DNA of 64,000 nt from Amycolatopsis rifamycinica (lineage in GTDB: Bacteria; Actinomycetota; Actinomycetes; Mycobacteriales; Pseudonocardiaceae), in the NCBI RefSeq assembly GCF_000695625.1, contig NZ_JMQI01000064.1, positions 156,441-220,440 of the forward strand, given 5' to 3'. Of this stretch, positions 14,084-22,519 are shown piece by piece. The notes below the pieces were generated by a model. That model was not told the origin of the DNA and did no database searches. It saw nothing but the letters and a program-made list of their open reading frames with translations. The translations under genes and the position numbers were made by a program. The first letter of the stretch is position 1; each line of letters starts with the position of its first letter.

Positions 14084-15717
14084 AGCGGGATGTTCCCGTG
14101 CTTCTTGGGCGGCAGCGATTCCCGCTTGTTCCGCAGCAGGGACAGCGCCCGTGCGACGTGCCCGCGGGTGTGCGCCGGCACGATCACCGAGTCGACGTAC
14201 CCACGCTCGGCCGCCGCGTACGGGTTCAGCAGCGTGTCCTCGTACTCCTGGATCAGCTCGGCGCGCAGCGCGTCGACGTCCTTCCCCTCGGAAGCCGCGT
14301 TGGCCAGGGTCTTGCGGTGGACGATGTTCGCCGCGCCCTGGGCACCCATCACCGCGACCTGCGCGGTCGGCCAGGCCAGGTTGATGTCGGCGCCGAGGTG
14401 CTTCGAGCCCATGACGTCGTACGCGCCGCCGAAGGCCTTGCGCGTGATCACCGTGACCAGCGGGACCGTCGCCTCCGCGTAGGCGTAGATCAGCTTCGCG
14501 CCGCGGCGGATGATGCCGTTCCACTCCTGATCGGTGCCCGGGAGGAAGCCCGGGACGTCGACGAAGGTGAGCACCGGGATGTTGAACGCGTCGCAGGTGC
14601 GCACGAACCGCGCGGCCTTCTCGGACGCGTCGATGTCGAGGCAGCCCGCGAACTGCGTCGGCTGGTTGGCGACGACACCGACGCTGTGGCCGTCGACGCG
14701 GCCGAAGCCGACGATGATGTTCGGCGCGAACAGTTCGTGGACCTCGAGGAAGTCACCGTCGTCGACGACCCGGGTGATCACCTCGTGCATGTCGTACGGG
14801 GTGTTCGGCGAGTCCGGGATGATCGTGTCCAGCTCGCGGTCGGCGTCGGTGACGTCGTCGAAGAACCCCGGCCGGTCGGAAGGCGGCTCGAACACCGGCG
14901 CGTCCGACAGGTTGTTCTGCGGCAGGTAGGAGAGCAGTTCCTTGACGTAGGCGATGGCGTCCTCGTCGTCGGAGCCCAGGTAGTGCGCGACGCCGGACTT
15001 CGTGTTGTGGGTGCGGCCGCCGCCGAGCTCCTCGAAGGTGACGTCCTCGCCGGTGACCGTCTTGACGACGTCCGGGCCGGTGATGAACATCTGCGACGTC
15101 TCGTCGACCATCACGATGAAGTCGGTCAGCGCGGGGGAGTAGACGTGCCCGCCCGCGTTCGCGCCCATGATCAGCGAGATCTGCGGGATGACGCCGGAGG
15201 CCTGCACGTTGCGGCGGAAGATCTCGCCGTAGAGGCCGAGCGAGACGACGCCCTCCTGGATGCGCGCGCCGCCGCCCTCGTTGATGCCGATGATCGGACG
15301 GCCGGTCTTGATCGCCAGGTCCATCACCTTGACGATCTTCTCGCCGTAGACCTCGCCGAGGCTGCCGCCGAAGACGGTGACGTCCTGGCTGAAGACGCAC
15401 ACCGGACGGCCGTCGACGGTGCCGTAGCCGGTCACGACGCCGTCGCCGTACGGGCGGTTCTTCTCCTGGCCGAAGTTGGTCGAGCGGTGCCGCGCCAGCT
15501 CGTCGAGTTCGACGAAGGAGTTCTCGTCGAGGAGCAGCTCGATGCGTTCGCGGGCGGTTTTCTTGCCCTTGGCGTGCTGCTTCTCCACCGCACGGGCCGA
15601 GCCCGCGTGCACCGCCTCGTCGTACCGGCGGTACAGGTCGGCCAGCTTGCCGGCCGTGGTGTGGATGTCCGGTTCGTCCTCGGGCGGCGTCCCGAGCGGC
15701 TCCGTCGCACTGCTCAT
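14080..15717 (-). CDS. accD5: Acyl-CoA carboxylase beta subunit (carboxyltransferase, propionyl-CoA type)
   Basis: 545 aa. It transfers the carboxyl group from carboxybiotin on AccA3 to an acyl-CoA, giving methylmalonyl- or malonyl-CoA. The N-terminal crotonase-like half contains GEKIVKVMDLAIKTGRPIIG, NEGGGARIQEGVVSLGLYGE and MGANAGGHVYSPALTDFIVM, the acyl-CoA oxyanion site. The C-terminal half has FVDVPGFLPGTDQEWNGIIR and VITRKAFGGAYDVMGSKHLG, the biotin-binding oxyanion site. Length and motifs fit PccB/AccD5. It is translationally coupled to accE and divergent from a GNAT gene. Confidence 0.95.
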   Translation of the reverse strand: MSSATEPLGTPPEDEPDIHTTAGKLADLYRRYDEAVHAGSARAVEKQHAKGKKTARERIELLLDENSFVELDELARHRSTNFGQEKNRPYGDGVVTGYGTVDGRPVCVFSQDVTVFGGSLGEVYGEKIVKVMDLAIKTGRPIIGINEGGGARIQEGVVSLGLYGEIFRRNVQASGVIPQISLIMGANAGGHVYSPALTDFIVMVDETSQMFITGPDVVKTVTGEDVTFEELGGGRTHNTKSGVAHYLGSDDEDAIAYVKELLSYLPQNNLSDAPVFEPPSDRPGFFDDVTDADRELDTIIPDSPNTPYDMHEVITRVVDDGDFLEVHELFAPNIIVGFGRVDGHSVGVVANQPTQFAGCLDIDASEKAARFVRTCDAFNIPVLTFVDVPGFLPGTDQEWNGIIRRGAKLIYAYAEATVPLVTVITRKAFGGAYDVMGSKHLGADINLAWPTAQVAVMGAQGAANIVHRKTLANAASEGKDVDALRAELIQEYEDTLLNPYAAAERGYVDSVIVPAHTRGHVARALSLLRNKRESLPPKKHGNIPL

Positions 15718-15772
15718 GCCACGGGAGCTTAACTACTTGTCGGTCACTTGGCGTGTGGCGTAGGCAACGTCC

Positions 15773-16555
15773 GTGGAGATCCGCACCCTGACCGCCGCCG
15801 ACCTGCCCGCCTGCTCCGACCTGGCCGAGTCCCGCTCGTGGCCGCGCGAGCCACCGAAGTGGCGGCTGCTGCACGAGACCGGAACGCTGTTCGGGATCGA
15901 CGACCCGGACGGCCTCGGGCTGGCGGCGTCCGCGGCCCTGGTGGCGTTCGGCTCGGTGGCGTCGATCTCGATGGTGCTGGTCGCGCCCCGCCACGGGCGG
16001 CGGGGGCTGGGTCGCGCGATCACCGAGCGGGCGGTCTCGGCGGCCGGGGACCGGGTGGTGTGGCTGCACGCTTCGACGCTCGGCCGGCCGCTGTACGAGT
16101 CGATGGGGTTCGTGGCCGACGGCGGTTGCCGGGGGCACGTCGGCCGATTCGCCGACGACGGCGGTCCGGGCGCTTCGCCCGGCTCGTTGGCCGAGGTGCT
16201 CCCGCTGGATCTCGCCGCGCACGGCGTGGATCGGCGGTCGTTCCTGGCGCGGCTGGGAACGCCGTTCGTGGTCGACGGGGGGTTCGCGTTCGGGACGGAC
16301 ATCGGGCACGTGACCGTGATCGGGCCGGTCGTGGCGCGGTCGGTGGAGCAGGCGAAGGCCCTGATCCGCGGGGTGGCGCGGACCGTGCCGGGGGAGGTTC
16401 GGGTGGATCCGGACTTCCGGTTCCCTTCGCTGGCGGCGTGGCTTGAGGAGCGCGGGCTGGTTCCGGGGCCGTTGGCGCCGCGGCTGGTCTTGGGTGGCCG
16501 TTCGCTGCCGGGGGATTCCTCGATGCGGTTCGCGCCGTTCACGCGGGCGGTGTAG
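15773..16555 (+). CDS. GNAT-family N-acetyltransferase
   Basis: 260 aa, starting at GTG 15773. The N-terminal half is a GNAT fold: EIRTLTAADLPACSDLAESR, acetyl-CoA loop 'MVLVAPRHGRRGLGRAITERA' (R/Q-x-x-G-x-G), then VVWLHASTLGRPLYESMGF. The second half (from about 135) resembles a degenerate second GNAT domain, as in tandem GNAT proteins with an 'acetyltransf_18'-like tail. The substrate is unknown. Divergent from accD5; its 3' end overlaps the convergent response regulator by 17 bases. Confidence 0.88.
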   Translation: MEIRTLTAADLPACSDLAESRSWPREPPKWRLLHETGTLFGIDDPDGLGLAASAALVAFGSVASISMVLVAPRHGRRGLGRAITERAVSAAGDRVVWLHASTLGRPLYESMGFVADGGCRGHVGRFADDGGPGASPGSLAEVLPLDLAAHGVDRRSFLARLGTPFVVDGGFAFGTDIGHVTVIGPVVARSVEQAKALIRGVARTVPGEVRVDPDFRFPSLAAWLEERGLVPGPLAPRLVLGGRSLPGDSSMRFAPFTRAV

Positions 16556-17189
16556 GCCGGATCAGGCCCGATTCGTAGGCGACGATCACCAGCTGGGCCC
16601 GGTCCCGCGCGGCCAGCTTGTGCAGCAGGCGGCCGACGTGGGTCTTGACCGTGGCGATGCCCAGGTGCAGGCGCGCGGCGATCTCGTCGTTCGACAAGCC
16701 CCGCGCGATCAACGTCAGGACCTCCTGCTCGCGAGCCGTCACGCCGTCCAGGCGGGTCACCGGGCCCGACGGCAGCCGCGCGAACTCCGCCACCAGGCGC
16801 CGCGTCACCGAGGGGGCCAGCAGGGCGTCGCCGGAGGCGACCACCTCGATCGCCGCCAGCAGGTCCGCCGGGCGGGTGTCCTTCAGGAGGAAGCCGCTCG
16901 CGCCCGCCCGCAACGCCGAATACACGTACTCGTCCAGGTCGAACGTGGTCAGCATGAGGACCCGGACGTCCGTCTCCGCGCAGATGCGGCGGGTGGCCTC
17001 GATGCCGTCCATCTCCGGCATGCGGACGTCCATGAGCACGACGTCCGGCCGTTCGAGGCGGGTCAGGGCCACCGCCTCGGCTCCGTCGGAGGCCTCCGCG
17101 ACCACTTCGAGGCCCGGTGCGCTGTCGACCAGCACCCGGAAGCTGCCGCGCAGCAGCGCCTGGTCGTCGGCGATCAGGACGCGGGTCAT
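16539..17189 (-). CDS. NarL/LuxR-type response regulator
   Basis: 216 aa. The receiver domain opens MTRVLIADDQALLRGSFRVL, with the phospho-acceptor Asp in PDVVLMDVRMPEMDG and the switch Lys in GFLLKDTRP. A C-terminal LuxR helix-turn-helix follows (LTAREQEVLTLIARGLSNDE, IAARLHLGIATVKTHVGRLL). The start ATG overlaps the stop of the upstream kinase gene (ATGA), so kinase and regulator are co-translated as a pair. The controlled genes are not evident. Confidence 0.94.
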   Translation of the reverse strand: MTRVLIADDQALLRGSFRVLVDSAPGLEVVAEASDGAEAVALTRLERPDVVLMDVRMPEMDGIEATRRICAETDVRVLMLTTFDLDEYVYSALRAGASGFLLKDTRPADLLAAIEVVASGDALLAPSVTRRLVAEFARLPSGPVTRLDGVTAREQEVLTLIARGLSNDEIAARLHLGIATVKTHVGRLLHKLAARDRAQLVIVAYESGLIRPTPPA

Positions 17190-18292
17190 CGGGCCGCCAC
17201 CTTCTCTTCGTAGGGCAGCCGCGCGAAGACGCGGAAGCCGGTTTCGGTGGGCGCCGCGGAGAATTCGCCCGCGTAGACCGCGACGCGCTCGCGCATCCCG
17301 ATCAGCCCGTGGCCGGGGACGGCCTCGCCGCCGCGGCCGTCGTCGAGGACCTCGATCGTCACCTCGCCGTCGGCGCCGGTGACCTGGATGCGGCACTTCG
17401 CCGCGGCCGCGTGCTTGACCACATTGGTCAGTGCCTCCTGGACGATCCGGTACACCGACTGGCCGACGCCGCTCGGCAGTTCGGTGAGGCCGTCGACGAC
17501 CAGGTCGACCGCGGGCCCCGCCTGCTGGGCGCGTTCGGCGAGGGTTCGCAGGTCGTCGAGCGAGGGGGCGGGCGCCAGCGCCGGGACGCCGGTGCCGTCG
17601 CGCAGCACGCCGAGCATGCGCCGCAGTTCGGCCAGGGTCTCGCGGCTGGTGTCTTCGATGACGCGCAGCGCGTCGCGCGCCTGATCGGGCTGTTCGAGGG
17701 CGAGGTGGTTGCCGACCGCCGCCTTGACCGCGATCAAGCTCATGCTGTGCGCGACGACGTCGTGCATCTCACGGGCGATCCGCAGCCGTTCCGCGGAAAC
17801 CGCTTGCTGCGCATGGGTTTCGCGCTCGATCGCGGCGTGCTCACGGCGGCCGTGGACGGCGATGCCGAGCGCGAACCCGACGACCAGCGCCGACGCGCCG
17901 AAGTTCACCGTCGTCGCCGTGCTCGGGTTCGGCACCGCGAAGGCGATCACGCCGATACCGACCAGCCCGGCCGCGAAGCCGGCCCGGGTCGCGCGGCTGC
18001 CCCGCGTCACCACGAAGGTGTACAGCGCGCAGCCCGCGGCCACGACGGAGGTCGCCAGCACCGGCCCGCCGATCGGCACCGCCGCCGCGGTCACCACCAG
18101 CGACCCGATGTAGGCCGCGCGCGGCCACCACCGCCGGAGCACGATCGGGGCGACGCTCAGCACGAGAATGGTCCAGCCCAGCCAGGCGGGCAGCCACGGC
18201 GGCAGCGACCACGCGCCGGCGGCGAGGTTGCCGCCGGCCCCCAGGGCCAGCACGAGGACGGCGAGGACGTCCAGGACGACGCGAATGCGCAT
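17186..18292 (-). CDS. NarL-type sensor histidine kinase (HisKA_3)
   Basis: 368 aa from the ATG at 18292 (MRIRVVLDVLAVLVLALGAG); a longer reading frame upstream runs into the neighbouring gene. Five or so hydrophobic segments cover the first 170 residues. The dimerisation helix has the phospho-acceptor His in RIAREMHDVVAHSMSLIAVK, and the ATPase domain has VLDDGRGGEAVPGHGLIGMR. Membrane sensors of this type lack a large external domain. Paired with the regulator at 16539. Confidence 0.93.
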   Translation of the reverse strand: MRIRVVLDVLAVLVLALGAGGNLAAGAWSLPPWLPAWLGWTILVLSVAPIVLRRWWPRAAYIGSLVVTAAAVPIGGPVLATSVVAAGCALYTFVVTRGSRATRAGFAAGLVGIGVIAFAVPNPSTATTVNFGASALVVGFALGIAVHGRREHAAIERETHAQQAVSAERLRIAREMHDVVAHSMSLIAVKAAVGNHLALEQPDQARDALRVIEDTSRETLAELRRMLGVLRDGTGVPALAPAPSLDDLRTLAERAQQAGPAVDLVVDGLTELPSGVGQSVYRIVQEALTNVVKHAAAAKCRIQVTGADGEVTIEVLDDGRGGEAVPGHGLIGMRERVAVYAGEFSAAPTETGFRVFARLPYEEKVAAR

Positions 18293-18326
18293 GAACCGAA
18301 CGTAACGCCGAAACGGAGGCCGCGCG

Positions 18327-19124
18327 TCAGCCCTCGGTCGGACGCGCGGCGTAGTGCTTCCGCACGGCTTCGACGCGGTCGGGCGCCCAGTCCGGCACTT
18401 CGACACCGTGGGTGGCGGCGAACAGCTTGTCCAGCTGTTCGTGCCGCCGGGCCAGCTGCGCCGGGACGTCGTCGCCCGCCGCCTCGGTGAACTCGACGCG
18501 GGTGCCTTCGCGCGGGTCGTGGACCAGGTCCCAGCCGGGTTCGTCCGGCAGCAGCGGGCGGAGCTCGGCCACGGGTTTCCAGCCGAGGTCACGGCGGAAG
18601 CGGATGGTGCCGTCTTCGCGGACTTCACCCTCGTCCAGGCCGAATTCCTCCACATAGGACGCCATCCGCGCGTGCCAGCCCGATGGCTGTGCGGCCTCGC
18701 GGCCGGCCAGTCGCGCGGCGAGTGCGTCGAGGCAGGCGTCCCAGCCGGCGGCGGTGCGGGCGCCGGCGAGCTTCGCGATCGCCGGGTCGCCGCGGCCGAA
18801 GGTGTGGGTGAACTCCAGGAGGCTGCCGTCGCCGTCGGGGGAGATGAGCCAGCGCAGCGTGTCGTCGTTCCAGACGAAGGTGAACTCGCGCGGCGGGTCG
18901 GCGGTGACGACGCGTCCGGTCGTCGTGCTGTCCTCGCCGGGGAAGGTGAACCGGATCGCGCCGCCGTCCCGGAGCTCGACGTCGACCTTCGCCGGGAACC
19001 AGTGCTCGAGCTCCGCCGGGTCCGTGATCGCGTGCCAGACCTTCTCGGGCGGGTGCTTCAGGCGGCGTTCCAGCCGGAGCGCCGGGCGTTCGCCGATCGT
19101 CCGCAGCTTCGCTCGTCCGGACAC
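18327..19124 (-). CDS. SRPBCC (AHSA1-like) domain protein
   Basis: 265 aa from a GTG at 19124, preceded by GGGAGGA. Residues about 10-140 are an Aha1-type START-like fold (LRLERRLKHPPEKVWHAITD, PAELEHWFPAKVDVELRDGG, EFTFVWNDDTLRWLISPDGD). A C-terminal segment (about 165-265; YVEEFGLDEGEVREDGTIRF and DRVEAVRKHYAARPTEG) is an extra domain of unknown role. These proteins often bind hydrophobic ligands and are frequently paired with small winged-helix regulators; here a MarR gene follows upstream on the same strand but with its own RBS. Confidence 0.85.
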   Translation of the reverse strand: MSGRAKLRTIGERPALRLERRLKHPPEKVWHAITDPAELEHWFPAKVDVELRDGGAIRFTFPGEDSTTTGRVVTADPPREFTFVWNDDTLRWLISPDGDGSLLEFTHTFGRGDPAIAKLAGARTAAGWDACLDALAARLAGREAAQPSGWHARMASYVEEFGLDEGEVREDGTIRFRRDLGWKPVAELRPLLPDEPGWDLVHDPREGTRVEFTEAAGDDVPAQLARRHEQLDKLFAATHGVEVPDWAPDRVEAVRKHYAARPTEG

Positions 19125-19178
19125 GCGTCCTCCCGTGGGTTGCCTGCCCCGGTATATAACCACTGAGGAATATGCCGG

Positions 19179-19595
19179 TCAAGCACCCCGGACGGCGGAG
19201 ACGGCGGCGGCGAGGGCCGGATCGCTCGCGGCCTTGTCGAGCGCGGTCCGCAGCACCGAGCAGTACGTCGGCTCGGTCTCGGCGTAGCGCTTGCGGCCGG
19301 CGTCGGTGATCACCGAGTAGACGCCGCGGCGGTCGTCCTCGCACAGGTCCCGGATGGTCAGGCCGGCGTCTTCGAGGCGGGCGCACATCCGGCTGACCGA
19401 GCTCTGGTTGAGGCCGATCGCGTCGGCGAGCTCCTGCATCCGCAGGCCGCCGCGGGGTCCCTCGACGAGCTTGCCGAGCGCGCGGTACTCGGACAGGCCG
19501 AGCCCGTGGCGCCGCTGCAGGGCCTTGGCGAGTTCCTGCTCGATCCGGGCGTGCAGCACGAGTACGCGGCCCCAGGCCTGTTCGTCGACGGTCAT
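19179..19595 (-). CDS. MarR-family transcriptional regulator
   Basis: 138 aa from an ATG with GAGGAGG upstream. The fold contains LGLSEYRALGKLVEGPRGGL, MQELADAIGLNQSSVSRMCA (recognition helix) and DLCEDDRRGVYSVITDAGR (wing). It is divergent from an NADPH-dependent FMN reductase; the shared spacer holds ATGTAC-N6-GTACAT, a likely operator. This arrangement, a MarR repressor with a divergent flavin reductase, is common for quinone or electrophile stress modules. Confidence 0.92.
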   Translation of the reverse strand: MTVDEQAWGRVLVLHARIEQELAKALQRRHGLGLSEYRALGKLVEGPRGGLRMQELADAIGLNQSSVSRMCARLEDAGLTIRDLCEDDRRGVYSVITDAGRKRYAETEPTYCSVLRTALDKAASDPALAAAVSAVRGA

Positions 19596-19642
19596 TTTCC
19601 GGCCTCCTCTTGACGCCAGGATAGTCCAGGGACAGTATTTAT

Positions 19643-19660
19643 ATGTACATGCAAGTACAT
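19643..19660. promoter_or_regulatory. ATGTAC-N6-GTACAT palindrome, candidate MarR operator
   Basis: An 18-base inverted repeat in the divergent spacer between the MarR gene (start 19595) and the flavin reductase (start 19674). It sits in a locally AT-rich stretch that probably contains both promoters. Confidence 0.6.
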
Positions 19661-19673
19661 CGAAGGGGTGGAC

Positions 19674-20237
19674 ATGAGCGATCGCAGCTTCCTGTTCCTG
19701 GTGGGCGCCGCGCGGGCCGGGGGCAACACCGAAATGCTGGCCCGGCAGGCGGCCAAGGAGCTGCCCGGCGACGTCGAACAGCGGTGGATCCGGCTGCCCG
19801 AGGTGCCGCTGCCGCCGTTCGAGGACCGCCGCCACGGCGCCGGCGAGCACCCGACGCCGGGGGAGAACGAGCAGCTGCTGATGGACGCCACGTTCGCCGC
19901 GACGGACATCGTGATCGCGTCGCCGGTGTACTGGTATTCGGTGTCGGCGAGCGTGAAGCTCTACCTCGACTACTGGTCGGGCTGGATGCGGCTGCCGGTG
20001 GAGTTCAAGCCGCGGATGCGCGGCAAGACGCTCTGGGGCGTGAGCGTCCTGAGCGAGACGGCGCGCGAGGCCCAGCCGCTGATCGGCACGCTGGAACTGT
20101 GCGCGGAGTACCTGGGCATGAACTGGGGCGGAGTGCTGCTCGGCAACGGCAGCCGCCCGGGTGACGTGCTCCTGGACGCCGACGCGACGGCGGCCGCGCG
20201 GACGTTCTTCGCCGGCGCGGATCTGGTCACCGCCTAG
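19674..20237 (+). CDS. NADPH-dependent FMN reductase / flavodoxin-like quinone reductase
   Basis: 187 aa from ATG 19674, with GAAGGGG 6 bases upstream. The flavodoxin-like fold begins SFLFLVGAARAGGNTEMLAR, where the S/A-x-R-x-G-N-T loop binds the FMN phosphate. 'TDIVIASPVYWYSVSASVKL' is the conserved P-x-Y-W flavin-contact motif, followed by YLDYWSGW. It likely reduces flavins or quinones. Divergent from a MarR regulator with an operator between; a strong hairpin follows. Confidence 0.9.
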   Translation: MSDRSFLFLVGAARAGGNTEMLARQAAKELPGDVEQRWIRLPEVPLPPFEDRRHGAGEHPTPGENEQLLMDATFAATDIVIASPVYWYSVSASVKLYLDYWSGWMRLPVEFKPRMRGKTLWGVSVLSETAREAQPLIGTLELCAEYLGMNWGGVLLGNGSRPGDVLLDADATAAARTFFAGADLVTA

Positions 20238-20259
20238 CTCGCGACGTCCGTCGCGACCA

Positions 20260-20288
20260 GGCGCCGGCCACGCGTCAGGGCCGGCGCC
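20260..20288. terminator. 10-bp GC hairpin between convergent genes
   Basis: GGCGCCGGCC pairs perfectly with GGCCGGCGCC around a 9-base loop, 22 bases after the flavin reductase stop and before the end of the convergent HxlR gene at 20334. Confidence 0.7.
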
Positions 20289-20333
20289 GGAGGGGGGACG
20301 GCGTGGTCGCGTCACCGGAGGGCGGCGACGCGA

Positions 20334-20699
20334 TCACGCCGTCGCGGTGTGCGATGGCGCCGGCGTGACGCCGCGGCGCTTCGCGATGCCCGCCATGTTT
20401 TCCTCGCCCCAGTCGCCCAGCGGCAGCAGTGCCGTGTTCAGCCGCTGGCCGAGTTCGGTCAGCGAGTACTCGACCTTCGGCGGGATCTCGTGGAACACCT
20501 CGCGGTGCACGAGCTCGTCCGCCTCCAGTTCCCGCAGGGCCTGGATCAGCATTTTTTCGCTGATCCCGGTCACTTTCCGCTTCAGCTCGCCGAACCGCAG
20601 CGGCTCGGCGTGCAGCGCCCAGAGGATCAGGGCCTTCCAGCGGCCGCCGATGACGTCGACGGCCGCGTCCAGTCCGCAGCGGTACGTTCGAGGCTGCAT
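20334..20699 (-). CDS. HxlR-family transcriptional regulator
   Basis: 121 aa, of typical HxlR size. It has the conserved N-terminal Cys (RTYRCGLDAAVDVIGGRWKA), the helix-turn-helix LRFGELKRKVTGISEKMLIQ, ALRELEADELVHREVF and the wing PPKVEYSLTELGQRL. HxlR proteins respond to aldehydes or redox state through the Cys. It is divergent from an imine-reductase-like gene and an SDR gene, and the spacer has a good palindrome, so it likely controls that pair. Confidence 0.93.
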   Translation of the reverse strand: MQPRTYRCGLDAAVDVIGGRWKALILWALHAEPLRFGELKRKVTGISEKMLIQALRELEADELVHREVFHEIPPKVEYSLTELGQRLNTALLPLGDWGEENMAGIAKRRGVTPAPSHTATA

Positions 20700-20721
20700 G
20701 CAGGATCCTTACGTTTTGGTG

Positions 20722-20746
20722 AGTACCTGACTTATTAGTCGGTACT
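20722..20746. promoter_or_regulatory. Inverted repeat AGTACCTGACT...AGTCGGTACT, candidate HxlR operator
   Basis: Arms of 10-11 bases around a TATT centre lie 23 bases upstream of the HxlR start and about 36 bases upstream of the divergent oxidoreductase start. HxlR operators of the GTACT-type half site have this look. Confidence 0.65.
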
Positions 20747-20781
20747 TGTCCAGTGTAAAGCGCGCCAGCAGCATGGAAGCC

Positions 20782-21633
20782 ATGGGAGAAAGCCAAAAAC
20801 ACGTGGGCGTGCTCGGCCTCGGGCGGATGGGCGCCGCCCTCGCCGGCGCGCTGCTGGGGGCGGGCCACGACGTCGTGGTGTGGAACCGGTCGCCGCTCAA
20901 GGCGGGGCCGCTGCTCGATCGCGGCGCCCGGCTCGCGGCGACGCCGGCGGAAGCGGCGTCGGCCGACGTCGTCCTCAGCTGTCTGTCCACATACGACACT
21001 CAGCAGCCGGTGCTCGAAGCCGCTTCGCCGAAGGTGCTCGTCAACCTCACGTCCGGGACGCCGGAGCAGGCGCGTGACGTCGCGAAGTGGGCCGCCTCCG
21101 CGGGCGTCGAATACGTGGACGGCGTGATCATGGCCGTCCCGCAGGGCATCGGGACACCGGCGGCGCAGATCCTCTACAGCGGCTCGGAAACGACGTTCTC
21201 GGCGCAGCGCGACGTGCTGGAAGTGCTGGGGAAGCCGATCTTCGTCGGCGAGGACGCCGGCATGGCGGCGCTGTACGACCTGTCGCTGCTCGCCATGATG
21301 TGGTCGACCATGGCCGGTTACCTGCACGCGCTCGCGCTGGTCGGGACCGAGGGCGTGACGCCGGAGCAGTTCGCGCCGGTGGCGTCGGCGTGGCAGGCGG
21401 CCGTCGGGGGGTTCCTGCCCCGAATCGGCGAGCAGGTGGCCAGCGGCGACTACGCCACCGACGTGTCCGCATTGGACATCAACGCGGCCGGCCTCGCCAT
21501 GCTGGTCGAGACGAGCCGCGCACAGGGGATCAGCACGGCGGTGCCCGCCGTGCTGCGGGAGTTGTTCGACCGCGCGATCGCGGCGGGCCACGGCGCGCAC
21601 GCGATCGCCAGCGTCATCGAGGAGATCCGGTGA
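20782..21633 (+). CDS. NAD(P)-binding oxidoreductase of the imine reductase / 6-phosphogluconate dehydrogenase-like family
   Basis: 283 aa from ATG 20782, chosen for the GGAA just upstream; an ATG at 20773 and a GTG at 20746 are also in frame, but the GTG overlaps the operator. The Rossmann loop VGVLGLGRMGAALAGALLGA then VVVWNRSPLKAG (Arg in WNRS suggests NADPH) is followed by the beta-hydroxyacid-dehydrogenase-like middle. The all-helical C-terminal domain (DLSLLAMMWSTMAGYLHALA) is that of IRED-type enzymes that dimerise by helix swapping. It overlaps the downstream SDR by four bases (GTGA). The substrate is unknown. Confidence 0.88.
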   Translation: MGESQKHVGVLGLGRMGAALAGALLGAGHDVVVWNRSPLKAGPLLDRGARLAATPAEAASADVVLSCLSTYDTQQPVLEAASPKVLVNLTSGTPEQARDVAKWAASAGVEYVDGVIMAVPQGIGTPAAQILYSGSETTFSAQRDVLEVLGKPIFVGEDAGMAALYDLSLLAMMWSTMAGYLHALALVGTEGVTPEQFAPVASAWQAAVGGFLPRIGEQVASGDYATDVSALDINAAGLAMLVETSRAQGISTAVPAVLRELFDRAIAAGHGAHAIASVIEEIR

Positions 21634-22379
21634 AGTACTTCGGCAAGAAGGCCGTCGTCACCGGCGGCACGCACGGCATGGGGCTGGCGGTGGTGCGCGC
21701 CCTGCTCGACGGCGGCGCGGAGGTGCTGCTGACCGGACGGGACGTTTCGCCGCTGGAAGGAACCCTGCCGGGCAAGGCGCACCTGCTGTCGTCGGACGCG
21801 GCTCGCCTGGAGGACGTCGCCGAGCTGGGCGCGGTGGCCGCGGACACGCTCGGCGAGCTCGACCTGGTGTTCCTCAACGTCGGGTTTTCCACGCTGACGC
21901 CGTACGAGGACGCGACACCCGAGCTCTACGACCGCACGTTCGACGTCAACACCAAGGGCGCGTACTTCACGGCCCGGCGGCTGGCCCCGCTGGTCCGGTC
22001 CGGCGGCTCGTTCGTGTTCACCACGTCGGTCGCGGCCGAGGCGGGCATCGCCGGAATGGGCCTGTATTCGGCGGCGAAGGCGGCGGTGCGCTCGTTCGCC
22101 CGCACGTACGCGGCCGAGCTGGCCCCGCGCGGGATCCGGGTCAACGTGGTCAGCCCCGGCTACACCGACACGCCGTCGATGGGCGTGTCCGGCGTGCCGG
22201 AGCACGTCCTTGCGGAGTTCAAGGCGATCGGCGACGAGATCACGCCCCTGAAGCGCCACGCCACGGTCGACGAGGTCGCGGCGGCGGTGCTGTTCCTGGC
22301 CTTCGACGCGACCTTCACCACCGGCGCCGACCTCCCCGTCGACGGCGGGCTCGGCCAGCGCCTCACATTGCCCGCGTAA
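21630..22379 (+). CDS. SDR-family oxidoreductase
   Basis: 249 aa from GTG 21630. Classical SDR: cofactor loop KAVVTGGTHGMGLAVVRALL (TGxxxGxG), LDLVFLNVGFSTLTPYED (NxG variant), catalytic Ser in FVFTTSVAAEAG, YSAAKAAVRSFARTYAAELA (YxxxK), and the C-terminal GADLPVDGGLGQRL. NAD(P)H-dependent reduction or oxidation of an unknown carbonyl/alcohol. Translationally coupled to the imine-reductase-like enzyme and probably in the same HxlR regulon. Confidence 0.93.
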   Translation: MKYFGKKAVVTGGTHGMGLAVVRALLDGGAEVLLTGRDVSPLEGTLPGKAHLLSSDAARLEDVAELGAVAADTLGELDLVFLNVGFSTLTPYEDATPELYDRTFDVNTKGAYFTARRLAPLVRSGGSFVFTTSVAAEAGIAGMGLYSAAKAAVRSFARTYAAELAPRGIRVNVVSPGYTDTPSMGVSGVPEHVLAEFKAIGDEITPLKRHATVDEVAAAVLFLAFDATFTTGADLPVDGGLGQRLTLPA

Positions 22380-22398
22380 GGCACACGCCGAGGCCGGT

Positions 22399-22457
22399 CC
22401 CGCCGGGCGCGCAATCGGGACGAGGTCATCGTCGTGGTCGCGTCGTTGCCCGGCGGG
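22399..22457. repeat. Ten-base inverted repeat CCCGCCGGGC / GCCCGGCGGG spanning an intergenic gap
   Basis: Perfectly complementary arms (22399-22408 and 22448-22457) enclose 39 bases between the SDR stop and the next gene on the same strand. It could terminate the HxlR-controlled operon. The long loop makes this uncertain. Confidence 0.4.
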
Positions 22458-22519
22458 CGGTCGGCGCAGGGTCAGGCCGATCGAGTGGCCTGATCGCCAT
22501 CGTGTGCAAGAATCGGGCC

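Noticed and set aside
17186..18655. Longer 489-aa form of the NarL-type kinase
   Set aside because: The extra N-terminal part is read out of frame through the SRPBCC gene; the real start is the ATG at 18292.
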